Source of the DNA: Acidovorax sp. SUPP3334
Lineage (GTDB): Bacteria; Pseudomonadota; Gammaproteobacteria; Burkholderiales; Burkholderiaceae_C
NCBI RefSeq assembly: GCF_030159055.1
Contig: NZ_BQXQ01000001.1
Coordinates: forward strand, 156,143 to 220,142
DNA: 64,000 nt
Direction: 5' to 3'
Each line of letters begins with the position of its first letter. Position 1 is the first letter of the stretch. Below, one piece after another: positions 16,138-25,038 of the stretch. Position numbers and translations under genes: made by a program. A model generated the notes under the pieces. That model saw only the letters and a program-made list of their open reading frames with translations, did not search any database and was not told the origin of the DNA.

Positions 16138-19100
16138 ATGCGAATATTCATCACGGCTGCGCCAGTGGGCGCCGTTCCACAGCACGCCCTGGCCGAAGCG
16201 CCGAAGTTTCTGCCCGGCCACGCCATCGACGCCGCACAGGCGCAGGGCAATGGCCTGGCCGCCCATCTGGATGCCGATGGCTGGGAGCCGGTGCCCGCCG
16301 GTGGCCTGGCGTTGAGCGACGGCCTGGAAGCTTCGGTGACTGCCAGTGATATGAGTGATATGAGTGCGCCATCCGTTCAGGAACGCCGCGCTGGCGACGC
16401 CGATGTGCGCCGCCATCTGCCGGGCGCTGTCCTGCGCTGCATCGCCTCGGTGAAGACTGCGCGCGAACTGGTGCTGACGCTGACCGCCCAGGGCTGGACA
16501 GCGGCCGGCTGCGGCGATCTGGAATGGCGCGAGAACCGCATCGAGAGCTACCTGCCGCCTGCGCTGGTGGCCGCGCTGGAGAGCGAGGCGCCGCAGGTGC
16601 TGGAAATGCTGCGCGGGCGCGGCTGGGTGGAGTGCGGCGAAGGCCGCTGGAACCCCGGACGCACGGCATCGCCGCATCTGCCGATCACGCCGGAAGCCAT
16701 CGTCGCGCACAGCGTGGCGGCGGTGCGCGAAGGCGCCGCCATCGTGCATCTGCACACGCGGGACTGCAGCGGCCAGCAGACGCTGCAGGTGCCTGGCGTG
16801 GCCAGCCCGGTGCGTCTGGGGCGGCAGGCCAACCACATCGACGAGGCGCAGTACGCGGCCATCGTGCCGCGGCTGCACCAGCTGGCGCCTGCGGCCATCC
16901 TCAACCTGTCCACCAGCGTGCGGGGCGGTGCCGCCGATTTCGAAAGCCCTGTACGCCGGGTGCACCTGCGGGCTTACGGCGCGCAGCAACGCGTGCCGGA
17001 GATGGGGTCCTTCAGCCCGGGGCCGGTGATCTTCCAGGCGGGCGGTGGCTACGAAAACCCGCCGGCCTTCCTGGCGGCGCAGACCGCGCACTGCCGGCAA
17101 TGGAAGGTGCGGCCGGAGGTCGAAGTGTTCAACAGCGCCATCTTGGGCAGTGCGCTGGGCGCGTATCAGGCCGACCTGCGGTCTGTGGGCACGCCTGTCA
17201 TGTTCATGCTGGTGGTGGGGGTGGACCAGCACCGGCGCCTGCCGGAGGGCGGAGTGGCGGACGACTCCCTGTTGCCTGTAGCCGAGCGCAAGGACATCCT
17301 GCGCCTGTTGGCCGAAGGTTCTGCGGAGGCCTTCGAGCATGCCCTGGCCCGGGCCGTGCAATCGTTGCGGCCGGTGGTGGACCGCATCCGCAGCGAATGT
17401 CCGGGGGCCAAGGTGTCTGCCCTCGTGCCCGGCCCGATGATCGTGCTGCTGGCACGCCTGGCAGTGGCTCTCGGCCTCGATGGCGTCCGCGTGGGCCTGG
17501 AAGACGCGTTGAACGTACCCGATGCGGAAATGGCCGGCGGCTGGCGCCGCGGCACCACGGCAGAACAGGTGCGCTATGTGCGAGAGCAACTGCAGGCCCT
17601 GGGTGCCACCGTGCTGACCGCCGAGGAAGCGCGCGTGGCGCTGGACATGCCCCATCCGGACGTCGCACTGCTGCAGGAGGCGATCACGCGGCTGCAGCCG
17701 CTCGCGGCCACGGAACCCTTGGCGCGTCCGAGAGCGATGGCCGGCTCGGTGCTCGCTGCTCTGGCACAGTTGCAGCCCGGCTATGCGGCGCGGGAGTCGC
17801 GGTTTCTGGCGGCGCTGCAAGCCGATGCAGCCCGTCTGCCGGCGGATCGGCAGGTCGAGGCGGCGGGCGACCTCGCACTGGCCGCGTTGCGCGATCACGG
17901 TCTGTACGCGCGCTTTTTCGTGGAAGAACGGGACCGCTATCCCGCCGAAGGGGCAGGAGCCTTCCGATACGTCTATCCGCTGCAGGCGCTGAACTTCGTG
18001 CGTGAACTACTGGTAGAGCAACAGCGGCCCGGCGGACTGTGGGATGCGGCGCTGCAAGCGATGGCCATCGAAGCGGGTCTGCCGCCACATGCCTATCAGG
18101 TGCGTCCCGCGCAGTTCAAAGGTCAGGAGCTGCGGTTTCTGGAGTTCCTCACATCCATTCCGTGCCGCTACACCGAGGACCGGACCGACATCGTGCATAC
18201 CGCGGTGCGCCGCCATGCGGGCTACAGCGCCGCCATGGCCGTGTTGTTCGAGGCCATCCACGAGCGGACGGTGGCGTTGCGGGCGGACAAGGACTCTGAA
18301 GCCGAGGCCAAGAGCGCGGGCATCCGCATCTACCGCGACGCGCCCCGCAGCGGGCCCCTGGCGATTCCGCCCGACATGGAGATTGCGGCGGTGCAGGCCG
18401 CCGTGGCTCGCGGGGCGTGGGTCGTCCTGCCCAGCACGCCCACCACGCATTACCCCGAGGGCCTGAAGCTCTCCACCGGACTAACGGCCACCTTCGCGCG
18501 GTTCCTGGAGCGCACGCAGTCGGCTGCTGAAGTGCTGGGCATCGCCCATGCCGGCATCGACGCCTGCGGCACGGTGCTGATCGAATCCAGCATGCTGCAC
18601 AACCGGTTCACGTTGAATACGCAGGTGCATCCGCAGGTGGTCAGCCATTCGTCACGCCTCATCTACGAGCGCGTGGTGCTGCCCCGGCTGGTCGCTCAGC
18701 CGCAGGCCTTGGCCTGGAACGCTGCAGGCCTGGTGGAACGCGACGCGGCGGGCCGGCTGCTGAACCGCGATGGTCGCCCGGCGGATCGGCTGTCGTTTCA
18801 GGGCATCGAAGACTTGGCGCGGCTGCATTTTCTGGCACACAGCTCGGGCATCGCGACGATCCAGCAAATCGACAATGCCGCGCGGGCAGACCTAAAGCGG
18901 CTGGGGTATTCGGTGCAGGAGCAGGAAGAAATTTTCAACCGCGCTGTCGCTCTGTCGTTCGCGTCGGCCTGCGATGTGAACCTGTCCGTCCTGGGCACGC
19001 CCATCGTCGATGTCACGGCGCTGAACGACGTGCGCAGCGTGGCGGGCACGACGACGCCGGATTACCTCTGCGGCAGTGCCAGCGGCACCTGGAGCCTGGC

Positions 19101-19440
19101 GCCCCTGATCCCGCATCGCGATGACGAGGCGTTCCGCTATACCGAAGCCCACTGGACCCTGCGCAAGGGCGAACAAAAGAAGCTGTTGCTCCGCCTGGCG
19201 GGGGTGGTTCTGCGGGAGGATCCGGCGCGGCTGCACGATGGCCACTCCATCCGCCGGTATCTGGAAGGCGCTCCAGCCTCTCTGGTCGAGCTGGTGGCGT
19301 TGCTGCAGACCGCAGCCCCCTCGCTGCGCGCGGACATGCTGCTGCGCCAGCATTTCGCCAAGCATGGTGCTCCGTCCCATACCCCCTCGGCCATGGGCGT
19401 TCGCATGCCAGTGCTGGCCACTGCGGTGGAGCGCGAGTGA
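16138..19440 (+). CDS. BKACE-domain (DUF849) protein with large insertion and long unknown C-terminal half
   Basis: A protein of 1100 residues; BKACE enzymes are normally about 300. These Zn-dependent enzymes condense a beta-keto acid with acetyl-CoA and cleave it. Here the first strand is FITAAPVGAVP (residues 4-14), then about 130 residues are inserted, and the fold resumes with ITPEAIVAHS. The zinc His pair is present in IVHLHTRD (His204, His206), and Glu455 in RVGLEDAL matches the distal acidic ligand, so the BKACE part may be active. Residues about 500-1100 match nothing I know; notable stretches are TPTTHYPEGLKLSTGL, DACGTVLIESSMLHNRF and VLGTPIVDVTALNDVRS. The ATG at 16138 follows GGGGAAGG; a TTG directly before it is less likely. 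A FAD/NAD(P)-binding protein gene follows 72 bases later and is probably co-transcribed. Confidence 0.7.
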   Translation: MRIFITAAPVGAVPQHALAEAPKFLPGHAIDAAQAQGNGLAAHLDADGWEPVPAGGLALSDGLEASVTASDMSDMSAPSVQERRAGDADVRRHLPGAVLRCIASVKTARELVLTLTAQGWTAAGCGDLEWRENRIESYLPPALVAALESEAPQVLEMLRGRGWVECGEGRWNPGRTASPHLPITPEAIVAHSVAAVREGAAIVHLHTRDCSGQQTLQVPGVASPVRLGRQANHIDEAQYAAIVPRLHQLAPAAILNLSTSVRGGAADFESPVRRVHLRAYGAQQRVPEMGSFSPGPVIFQAGGGYENPPAFLAAQTAHCRQWKVRPEVEVFNSAILGSALGAYQADLRSVGTPVMFMLVVGVDQHRRLPEGGVADDSLLPVAERKDILRLLAEGSAEAFEHALARAVQSLRPVVDRIRSECPGAKVSALVPGPMIVLLARLAVALGLDGVRVGLEDALNVPDAEMAGGWRRGTTAEQVRYVREQLQALGATVLTAEEARVALDMPHPDVALLQEAITRLQPLAATEPLARPRAMAGSVLAALAQLQPGYAARESRFLAALQADAARLPADRQVEAAGDLALAALRDHGLYARFFVEERDRYPAEGAGAFRYVYPLQALNFVRELLVEQQRPGGLWDAALQAMAIEAGLPPHAYQVRPAQFKGQELRFLEFLTSIPCRYTEDRTDIVHTAVRRHAGYSAAMAVLFEAIHERTVALRADKDSEAEAKSAGIRIYRDAPRSGPLAIPPDMEIAAVQAAVARGAWVVLPSTPTTHYPEGLKLSTGLTATFARFLERTQSAAEVLGIAHAGIDACGTVLIESSMLHNRFTLNTQVHPQVVSHSSRLIYERVVLPRLVAQPQALAWNAAGLVERDAAGRLLNRDGRPADRLSFQGIEDLARLHFLAHSSGIATIQQIDNAARADLKRLGYSVQEQEEIFNRAVALSFASACDVNLSVLGTPIVDVTALNDVRSVAGTTTPDYLCGSASGTWSLAPLIPHRDDEAFRYTEAHWTLRKGEQKKLLLRLAGVVLREDPARLHDGHSIRRYLEGAPASLVELVALLQTAAPSLRADMLLRQHFAKHGAPSHTPSAMGVRMPVLATAVERE

Positions 19441-19512
19441 TGCGGCGGGCATGGCATCCGCAGCGTCCACGCCCGGCGTCTGCCCGGGCCGCCAGCAGGG
19501 AGACCTACGACC

Positions 19513-20973
19513 ATGGCTAGGATCGCGATCATCGGGGGCGGCTGCAGCGGCACCCTCGTCATGCAGGCGCTCAGCCGTGCAAGCCACCGCGCCGGTATCT
19601 CCGAGGTACTGCTTTTCGACGAGGCCGGCGGGTTCGGTCCAGGCCTGCCCTACGGACAAGACACCAACGATGGTGAGTTCCTTCTCAACATGGCGTCGTC
19701 CCTGCTGAGCGTCGATTCCGGCCAGCCCGACGGCTTTGATCGCTGGCTGGAATGCACCGGCAACGCGCCGCCGGGCGGGCAGGGCTCTTACGTGCGCCGG
19801 TCGCTCATGGGCGCCTATCTGCAGAACGTCGCCCGGCAGGCCGAAGACGCGCTCGCCGCGCGCGGCGTGAAGCTCGTGCGCATTGCGCAGACGGTGACCG
19901 ACATTGAATGCGGTACCAGCGGTTTCCATGTGGCCACTGCGCACCACGCCTGGCCAGTGGACCAGGTCGTGCTGGCGATGGGGCATTTGAAGAAAAGGTC
20001 GCCGTTCCCGGGCGCTGCGCATTACCACGCCAATCCCTATCACGACCTGAATGCCATCAAGGCAGAGCTGCCGCGCAACGCACGCATCGGCATTCTGGGC
20101 ACCAAGCTCACGGCCATCGACATGGCGCTGCTGCTGGGCCGGCTCGGTGTGGAGCGCATTCACATGTACTCCCACTCCGGCCAGTTGCCGCTGGTTCGCG
20201 GTGCCGTGCCCGCCGTGCCTCCGGTTCGCCCAGGGCCACGCTATGCCGGCGACACGCTGCGCGGCTTCCTGCGTTGGTTCCGCCAGAGCGGGCCCTACGA
20301 GCGCGAATACCCGGGGCTCATGACGATTCGTGATCCGCTCTTGCGGATCGGCCGCGAAATCGCGGCGGCTCAGTCCGTGCGGGACTGGCAATGGCAGTTG
20401 GACGCCACCAAAGAGGATATCGACCGCTGCTGGGCCGCCCTGCGGCCCGACCAGAAACGCCGCTTTTTCCGCAAATACCAAGGCTTGTGGATGAGCTACC
20501 GGCATCCCATGCCGCTGGACAATGCGCGCAAGGTGCAGGCATTGCTCGAAAGCGGTCGCCTGACGGTCCATTCCGGTTACCGGGCCACCCAACCGGGTGC
20601 AGGGCGGCCGGGGTTTCGCGTAGAAATCGCAGACGGAGCGCTGGAACTCGACGGCATTCTGGATGCGACCGGCGTGGCAGGCAATCTGGCACGAATCGAT
20701 TCGCCGCTGCTTGAAAATCTGATCGACCGGGGCTTGATTCGCCAGCATGAATTCGGGGGAATCGCGGTCGATGTGCAGAACCTGCAGGTGGCCGGCCAGC
20801 CGGGGCTGTTTGCCATCGGCGCATTGACGCAGGGCTCGCTGTTCTATGTGTCCGCCATCGAGCGGCTGGCGCTGCACGCCCAATGCATCGCGGGCCAACT
20901 GGGCCGGATGCCCTCCGGTCCGCCAGCGGGGAGGCTCCCACACACGCTGCAGCTGGAGCGGCTTGCGGTGTAG
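19513..20973 (+). CDS. FAD/NAD(P)-binding oxidoreductase-like protein
   Basis: A protein of 486 residues. It begins with a Rossmann dinucleotide-binding motif (IAIIGGGCSGTLVMQAL) and the GPGLPYGQ stretch typical of the FAD-NAD(P)-binding family PF13454. A second nucleotide-binding segment occurs near residue 195 (IGILGTKLTAIDMALLL), and a C-terminal VAGQPGLFAIGALTQG motif closes the flavin site. It is probably a cytoplasmic flavoprotein; the reaction is unknown. The ATG at 19513 follows GGGAGA. It lies 72 bases behind the enlarged BKACE gene in the same direction, so both may act on one pathway. Confidence 0.72.
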   Translation: MARIAIIGGGCSGTLVMQALSRASHRAGISEVLLFDEAGGFGPGLPYGQDTNDGEFLLNMASSLLSVDSGQPDGFDRWLECTGNAPPGGQGSYVRRSLMGAYLQNVARQAEDALAARGVKLVRIAQTVTDIECGTSGFHVATAHHAWPVDQVVLAMGHLKKRSPFPGAAHYHANPYHDLNAIKAELPRNARIGILGTKLTAIDMALLLGRLGVERIHMYSHSGQLPLVRGAVPAVPPVRPGPRYAGDTLRGFLRWFRQSGPYEREYPGLMTIRDPLLRIGREIAAAQSVRDWQWQLDATKEDIDRCWAALRPDQKRRFFRKYQGLWMSYRHPMPLDNARKVQALLESGRLTVHSGYRATQPGAGRPGFRVEIADGALELDGILDATGVAGNLARIDSPLLENLIDRGLIRQHEFGGIAVDVQNLQVAGQPGLFAIGALTQGSLFYVSAIERLALHAQCIAGQLGRMPSGPPAGRLPHTLQLERLAV

Positions 20974-21041
20974 CGCCAACCGTATGCAGTCCATGCGCTG
21001 CGGCGCATGAAAAGCGGGCGGCACGGCGGTAAGCTGCCGCC

Positions 21042-22325
21042 ATGCAAATCTATCGCTCCGGCCTGCTGCGTTTCGCGGATGACCATTCGGCCTTGTATGA
21101 AGAAGACGGCCTGCTCGCCGTCGGTCCCGATGCCCAGGGGCGCCAGCTTGTACAGGCCGCCGGTGCCTGGCATGCGCTGGCGCCCGAGTACGCGCAATGG
21201 CCGGTGGTGCATTGGTCCGGCCGCATCATCGCGCCAGGGTTCATCGACATGCATATGCACTTCCCGCAGACCGACGTGATCGGCTCGCCTGCCGACGGCC
21301 TGCTGCCCTGGCTTGAGAACTACACCTTTCCCCACGAATCGCGCTTCGCGGATCCGGCCTATGCCGCAGGTGTGGCGATCGTGTTTCTGGACGAGCTGCT
21401 GCGCAACGGCGTGACCACGGCGCTCACCTTCGCTACCTCGCACCCCGCATCGGTGGACGCGCTGATGAACGAGGCCCAGGCGCGCGGGTTGCGCCTGATC
21501 GCCGGAAAAGTGCTGCAGGATCGCCACTCACCCGACGGCGTGCGCGACGAAACCCGGCAGTCGCTGCTGGACACCGAGGCGCTGATCGGCCGCTGGCACG
21601 GCAAGGACCGGCTGGGTTACGCCATCACGCCGCGCTTCGCGCCCAGTTGCACCGAGGCCCAGTTACGCGGCGCGGGCGAATTGGCCGCCCGCTACCCCGA
21701 CGTCTGGGTCCAGTCGCATGTGGCCGAGAACAAGGACGAAATCCGCTGGGCCCGCGAACTGTTCCCTGCGGCCCGCAGCTATCTGGCGGTGTACGACGAT
21801 TTCGGCCTGATGCGTGAGCGTGCCGTGTACGCCCACTGCATCCATTTCGACGATGCCGACCGCGCCCTGATGCGCGACACCGGGGCCGTGGCCGCCGTCA
21901 GTCCCACCAGCAACCTTTTTTTAGGCAGCGGTTTCTTCGACTATGCGGGGGCCGACCGGGTCGGCTTTCGCTACGGGCTGGCGAGCGACGTGGGCGGCGG
22001 CACGAGCTTCAGCCCCTTTCACACCATGCTCGCCGCCTACTACGTGGGGCGGGAAGGGCAGACCAAGCCCGGCCTGTCGCTGTCGCCGCAGGCGTTGTGG
22101 TGGCAGCACACGGCGGGCGCAGCGCAGGCCCTGGGCCTGACGGGCGTGATCGGCAATCTGCAACCGGGTTGCGAAGCAGACTTCGTGGTGCTTGACCCGG
22201 GCGCGACGCCGCTCCTGGCCCGCAAGACCGCACACGCGGCCAATCTGGATGAGTTGCTCTTCGCCTTGATCGTGCTGGGGGACGACCGCGTCATCGAACG
22301 CACCGTGATTTCACAAGCCAAATAG
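21042..22325 (+). CDS. guaD: Guanine deaminase
   Basis: Converts guanine to xanthine and ammonia in purine catabolism, in the cytoplasm. The 427-residue chain has the amidohydrolase metal motif PGFIDMHMHFPQ (residues about 66-77; the PQ after the His pair is typical of guanine deaminases), WLENYTFPHE, the ligand motifs SHVAENKDEI and VYAHCIHF, and the metal Asp in LASDVGGGTSFS. Length and order are those of bacterial GuaD. The gene lies 68 bases behind the flavoprotein gene and may share its transcript. A dispersed stem-loop repeat separates it from dcd. Confidence 0.92.
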   Translation: MQIYRSGLLRFADDHSALYEEDGLLAVGPDAQGRQLVQAAGAWHALAPEYAQWPVVHWSGRIIAPGFIDMHMHFPQTDVIGSPADGLLPWLENYTFPHESRFADPAYAAGVAIVFLDELLRNGVTTALTFATSHPASVDALMNEAQARGLRLIAGKVLQDRHSPDGVRDETRQSLLDTEALIGRWHGKDRLGYAITPRFAPSCTEAQLRGAGELAARYPDVWVQSHVAENKDEIRWARELFPAARSYLAVYDDFGLMRERAVYAHCIHFDDADRALMRDTGAVAAVSPTSNLFLGSGFFDYAGADRVGFRYGLASDVGGGTSFSPFHTMLAAYYVGREGQTKPGLSLSPQALWWQHTAGAAQALGLTGVIGNLQPGCEADFVVLDPGATPLLARKTAHAANLDELLFALIVLGDDRVIERTVISQAK

Positions 22326-22353
22326 GCCTCCGGCGCACGTTGGTAAAGCGTGG

Positions 22354-22378
22354 GCAGCTATGAAAAATATAGTGTGCT
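22354..22378. repeat. Dispersed intergenic stem-loop repeat, copy C
   Basis: GGCAGCTAT, a short A-rich loop and ATAGT followed by GTGCTGCC form a stem (AGCTAT against ATAGT, GGCAG against CTGCC further out). It lies 30 bases after the guaD stop codon. Confidence 0.6.
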
Positions 22379-22424
22379 GCCGCGCGCGTCCTCTCTACAA
22401 TGGCGGCCCAGCAGGAGTTGAGCA

Positions 22425-22991
22425 ATGAGCATCAAAAGCGACAAGTGGATTCGCCGCATGGCGGAGCAGACCGGCATGATCGAGCCCTTCGAGCCCAATC
22501 AGGTCCGCGAGGCCGAGGGCCGCAAGATCATCAGCTACGGCACCAGCAGCTACGGCTACGACATTCGATGCGCGCCGGAATTCAAGGTGTTCACGAATAT
22601 CCACAGCACCGTGGTGGACCCGAAGAACTTCGACGAAAAGAGTTTTGTCGACTTCGAGGGCGACAGCTGCATCATTCCTCCCAACAGCTTCGCTCTGGCG
22701 CGCACTGTCGAGTACTTCCGCATTCCCCGCAATGTGCTGACCATCTGCCTGGGCAAGAGCACGTATGCCCGCTGCGGAATCATCGTGAACGTGACCCCTT
22801 TCGAACCCGAATGGGAAGGCTATGTCACCCTTGAGTTCAGCAACACGACGCCGCTGCCGGCCCGCATCTATGCCGGCGAGGGCTGCGCGCAAGTGCTTTT
22901 CTTCGAAAGCGACGAAGTTTGTGACGTGAGTTACAAGGACCGGGGCGGAAAGTACCAGGGCCAAAGCGGCGTGACCCTGCCCAGGGCCTGA
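22425..22991 (+). CDS. dcd: dCTP deaminase
   Basis: Deaminates dCTP to dUTP, feeding thymidylate synthesis. The 188-residue chain matches the family from the first residues ([20 protein letters not shown]) with the key motifs [13 protein letters not shown], the central [10 protein letters not shown] around residues 110-119 and [11 protein letters not shown], which carries the catalytic Glu. The C-terminal [14 protein letters not shown] is the usual lid that closes over the triphosphate. The start is well supported by AGGAG about 10 bases upstream, and a TACAAT promoter-like hexamer lies further upstream at about 22395. Confidence 0.96.
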   Translation: MSIKSDKWIRRMAEQTGMIEPFEPNQVREAEGRKIISYGTSSYGYDIRCAPEFKVFTNIHSTVVDPKNFDEKSFVDFEGDSCIIPPNSFALARTVEYFRIPRNVLTICLGKSTYARCGIIVNVTPFEPEWEGYVTLEFSNTTPLPARIYAGEGCAQVLFFESDEVCDVSYKDRGGKYQGQSGVTLPRA

Positions 22992-23146
22992 CGGGTCTGT
23001 TTGCAGGGCGGCTGCGTCCTACACCGCGTCGGCTTTTTCGCTGCAAGCCTCGTCTCGGAGGGCTCCTTACCATTCGCCCAAGGTTCTGTGTTGCATCTGG
23101 TTGGATGCTGTAAACATTGCGCAGAACGCTTTCAGAGGAGTCCACC

Positions 23147-23461
23147 ATGCCCGCTACCCATCACGCTGTTTCGTCTTTTCAGGCCGAGCGCACGGGCCTT
23201 TCGCGGGTGCTGCACGGCTCGGGGGGATTGTCCCGTTACTGGCCCGCTGAAACGCTTGACGCGTTTCTGCTGCAAATGGCCGCTCGGGGCCATTGCATCA
23301 GTGCCGCCATGATGCTGGGGGACCGCAGCTACGCGCTGCAGCAGATCGAGCGAGCCCGCACCCTGCCGGGTTGCGCGCTGCAGGCCCTGGTTCAAGAGCT
23401 CTCCGAATACTTCGAAGACGCAGAACCCGCAGCCGCCAGCATGCACTGGTGCACCCGCTGA
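23147..23461 (+). CDS. Conserved-type hypothetical protein, 104 residues
   Basis: I do not recognise a domain. The product begins MPATHHAVSSF, has no signal peptide or membrane segment, and contains SRYWPAETLDAFLLQMAARG and a helical ALQQIERARTL stretch, ending with an acidic EYFEDAEPAAA region. AGAGGAG (23134-23140) is a very good ribosome binding site for the ATG at 23147, and codon usage is like its neighbours, so I think it is a real gene for a small soluble protein. It lies 155 bases behind dcd. Confidence 0.6.
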   Translation: MPATHHAVSSFQAERTGLSRVLHGSGGLSRYWPAETLDAFLLQMAARGHCISAAMMLGDRSYALQQIERARTLPGCALQALVQELSEYFEDAEPAAASMHWCTR

Positions 23462-23658
23462 CTTGATCGGTGTCAGGCGCTGGAGCCCGGTCCGGGTGGC
23501 TGTTGCCCCACTGAGTGCCGGTACACGGGGCCTGGCCTGAACGCTCGAGCCCTACGCCGCCCCACCGCCACCGTCCTACGCTTTTGCACGTTGTTCGCCG
23601 GGTTTTAGGCGGCATTGCCATGGGTAGCATCGATCTCATTCCCATCAAGAGGCTTTGC

Positions 23659-23901
23659 ATGCACGACGATTTTCATCCTCCCGTTAGCCACCCCGCACCA
23701 CGGCGCCCCTGGCCCATCGTCATCGGTGCCGTCGTGATCGTAGGGCAGCTCGCCGCATTGGGCTGGGTGGTGCAGGGGCAGGTGCAGGTGCAGCATGCGG
23801 CAGAGCGCCAGTCCAGCTGGGTGGCCCGGGGCCTGCAGGCATCGCCTGCCATGACCTACGCCGCTGCGGATGCTCCCGCTTTTGGCGAGCAGCAGCCTTG
23901 A
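23659..23901 (+). CDS. Small single-pass membrane protein
   Basis: An 80-residue product with a Pro-rich N-terminus (PPVSHPAPRRPWP), one membrane helix (IVIGAVVIVGQLAALGWVV) and a polar C-terminal domain containing QVQHAAERQSSWVARGL. No family is recognised. The ATG at 23659 is preceded by AAGAGG at the right distance; an in-frame ATG at 23620 would add 13 residues but has a poor binding site. Orientation by the positive-inside rule puts the N-terminus in the cytoplasm. It lies upstream of the ypfJ-type peptidase gene. Confidence 0.5.
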   Translation: MHDDFHPPVSHPAPRRPWPIVIGAVVIVGQLAALGWVVQGQVQVQHAAERQSSWVARGLQASPAMTYAAADAPAFGEQQP

Positions 23902-23992
23902 GCCGCACCGGCAGCGCGCGGCATGCGCCGTGTTTGCGGCGCGGGCGTAATATCCGGCGCGTCGTGCCCATGGCGGCACGCAGGAGAATCGT

Positions 23993-24871
23993 ATGAAGTG
24001 GGAAGGCAATCGCGAATCGGACAACGTCGAGGACCGCCGCGATGGCGGCGGAGGCGGCGGCATGCCGGTGTTCGGGGGGCGCAGCATCGGGATCGGGACC
24101 ATCGTGGTCGCGCTGTTGGGCGGCTGGATCTTCGGCATCAATCCCCTGACCATTTTGGGATTGCTCAGTGGCGGTGGAGGCCCTCCCGCCCAGGTTCAGC
24201 AGGCGCCGGCGCATCGGCCGCCTGCGGATGACAAGATGGCGCGCTTCGTCTCTACCGTGCTGGCCGACACCGAAGATGTCTGGACGGGCATCTTCCGCCA
24301 GAGCGGCAGCGCCTACCAGGACCCGAAGCTCGTGCTGTTCCGCGGCTCCACGCCGACGGCCTGCGGCACGGGCCAAGCTGCCATGGGCCCGTTTTATTGC
24401 CCTGGCGACCGCAAGGTGTACATCGACCTGGGTTTTTATGAAACCCTCAAGAACCGCCTGGGTGCGCCCGGAGATTTTGCGCAGGCCTATGTGATCGCCC
24501 ACGAGGTGGGCCATCACGTTCAGAACCTGATGGGCATCAGCGCCAAGGTCGACGAGATGCGCGGCCGCGTCAGCAAGGTGCAATACAACCAGTTGTCGGT
24601 GCGCCTGGAACTGCAGGCCGACTGCTTTGCCGGGGTCTGGGCACACCACGCGCAGAACGCCCGGCAGATTCTGGAGCAGGGCGATGTCGAAGAAGCCATG
24701 AATGCCGCCGCCAAGATCGGGGACGATGCCTTGCAGCGCGCGGGAGGCGGCGCCGTGGTGCCGGACAGCTTCACCCACGGCACCAGTGCCCAGCGCCAGC
24801 GGTGGTTCCACACGGGGCTGGAAAACGGTAATGTGAAGGCTTGCGACACGTTCTCGTCGCGCAGTCTGTAG
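23993..24871 (+). CDS. ypfJ: Neutral zinc metallopeptidase, YpfJ family
   Basis: A protein of 292 residues: a Gly-rich charged N-terminus (MKWEGNRESDNVEDRRDGG), one membrane helix (IGIGTIVVALLGGWIFGI, residues about 33-50), and a catalytic domain facing the periplasm. The zinc-binding helix YVIAHEVGHHVQNLMG gives His, His and the general-base Glu, and LELQADCFAGVW supplies the downstream acidic ligand. The conserved ACGTGQAAMGPFYCP and KVYIDLGFYE segments are typical of this family. Its physiological substrate is not established. The start is supported by AGGAGAAT just upstream. Confidence 0.88.
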   Translation: MKWEGNRESDNVEDRRDGGGGGGMPVFGGRSIGIGTIVVALLGGWIFGINPLTILGLLSGGGGPPAQVQQAPAHRPPADDKMARFVSTVLADTEDVWTGIFRQSGSAYQDPKLVLFRGSTPTACGTGQAAMGPFYCPGDRKVYIDLGFYETLKNRLGAPGDFAQAYVIAHEVGHHVQNLMGISAKVDEMRGRVSKVQYNQLSVRLELQADCFAGVWAHHAQNARQILEQGDVEEAMNAAAKIGDDALQRAGGGAVVPDSFTHGTSAQRQRWFHTGLENGNVKACDTFSSRSL

Positions 24872-24945
24872 CGCGCATGCAGCAATCGGCCGTGCTGGCT
24901 CAGCCGTGCGGTGATGCATGCAGCGCATGCTCCATCAGCATCGTG

Positions 24946-24964
24946 TGCTATCGATTGAATAGCA
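24946..24964. repeat. Dispersed intergenic stem-loop repeat, copy D (short)
   Basis: TGCTAT (24946-24951) and ATAGCA (24959-24964) form a perfect 6-bp stem around a 7-base loop, the same core as in copies A, B and E, but the tail is not clearly conserved. It lies in the 167-base gap before rhlE. Confidence 0.5.
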
Positions 24965-25038
24965 AGGCTGTCGCCACGGCTAAACGCCTACCCGAAAAAA
25001 CGCCCATTGCAGCCCCTGGTGCGACAATAGCGGGCTAA

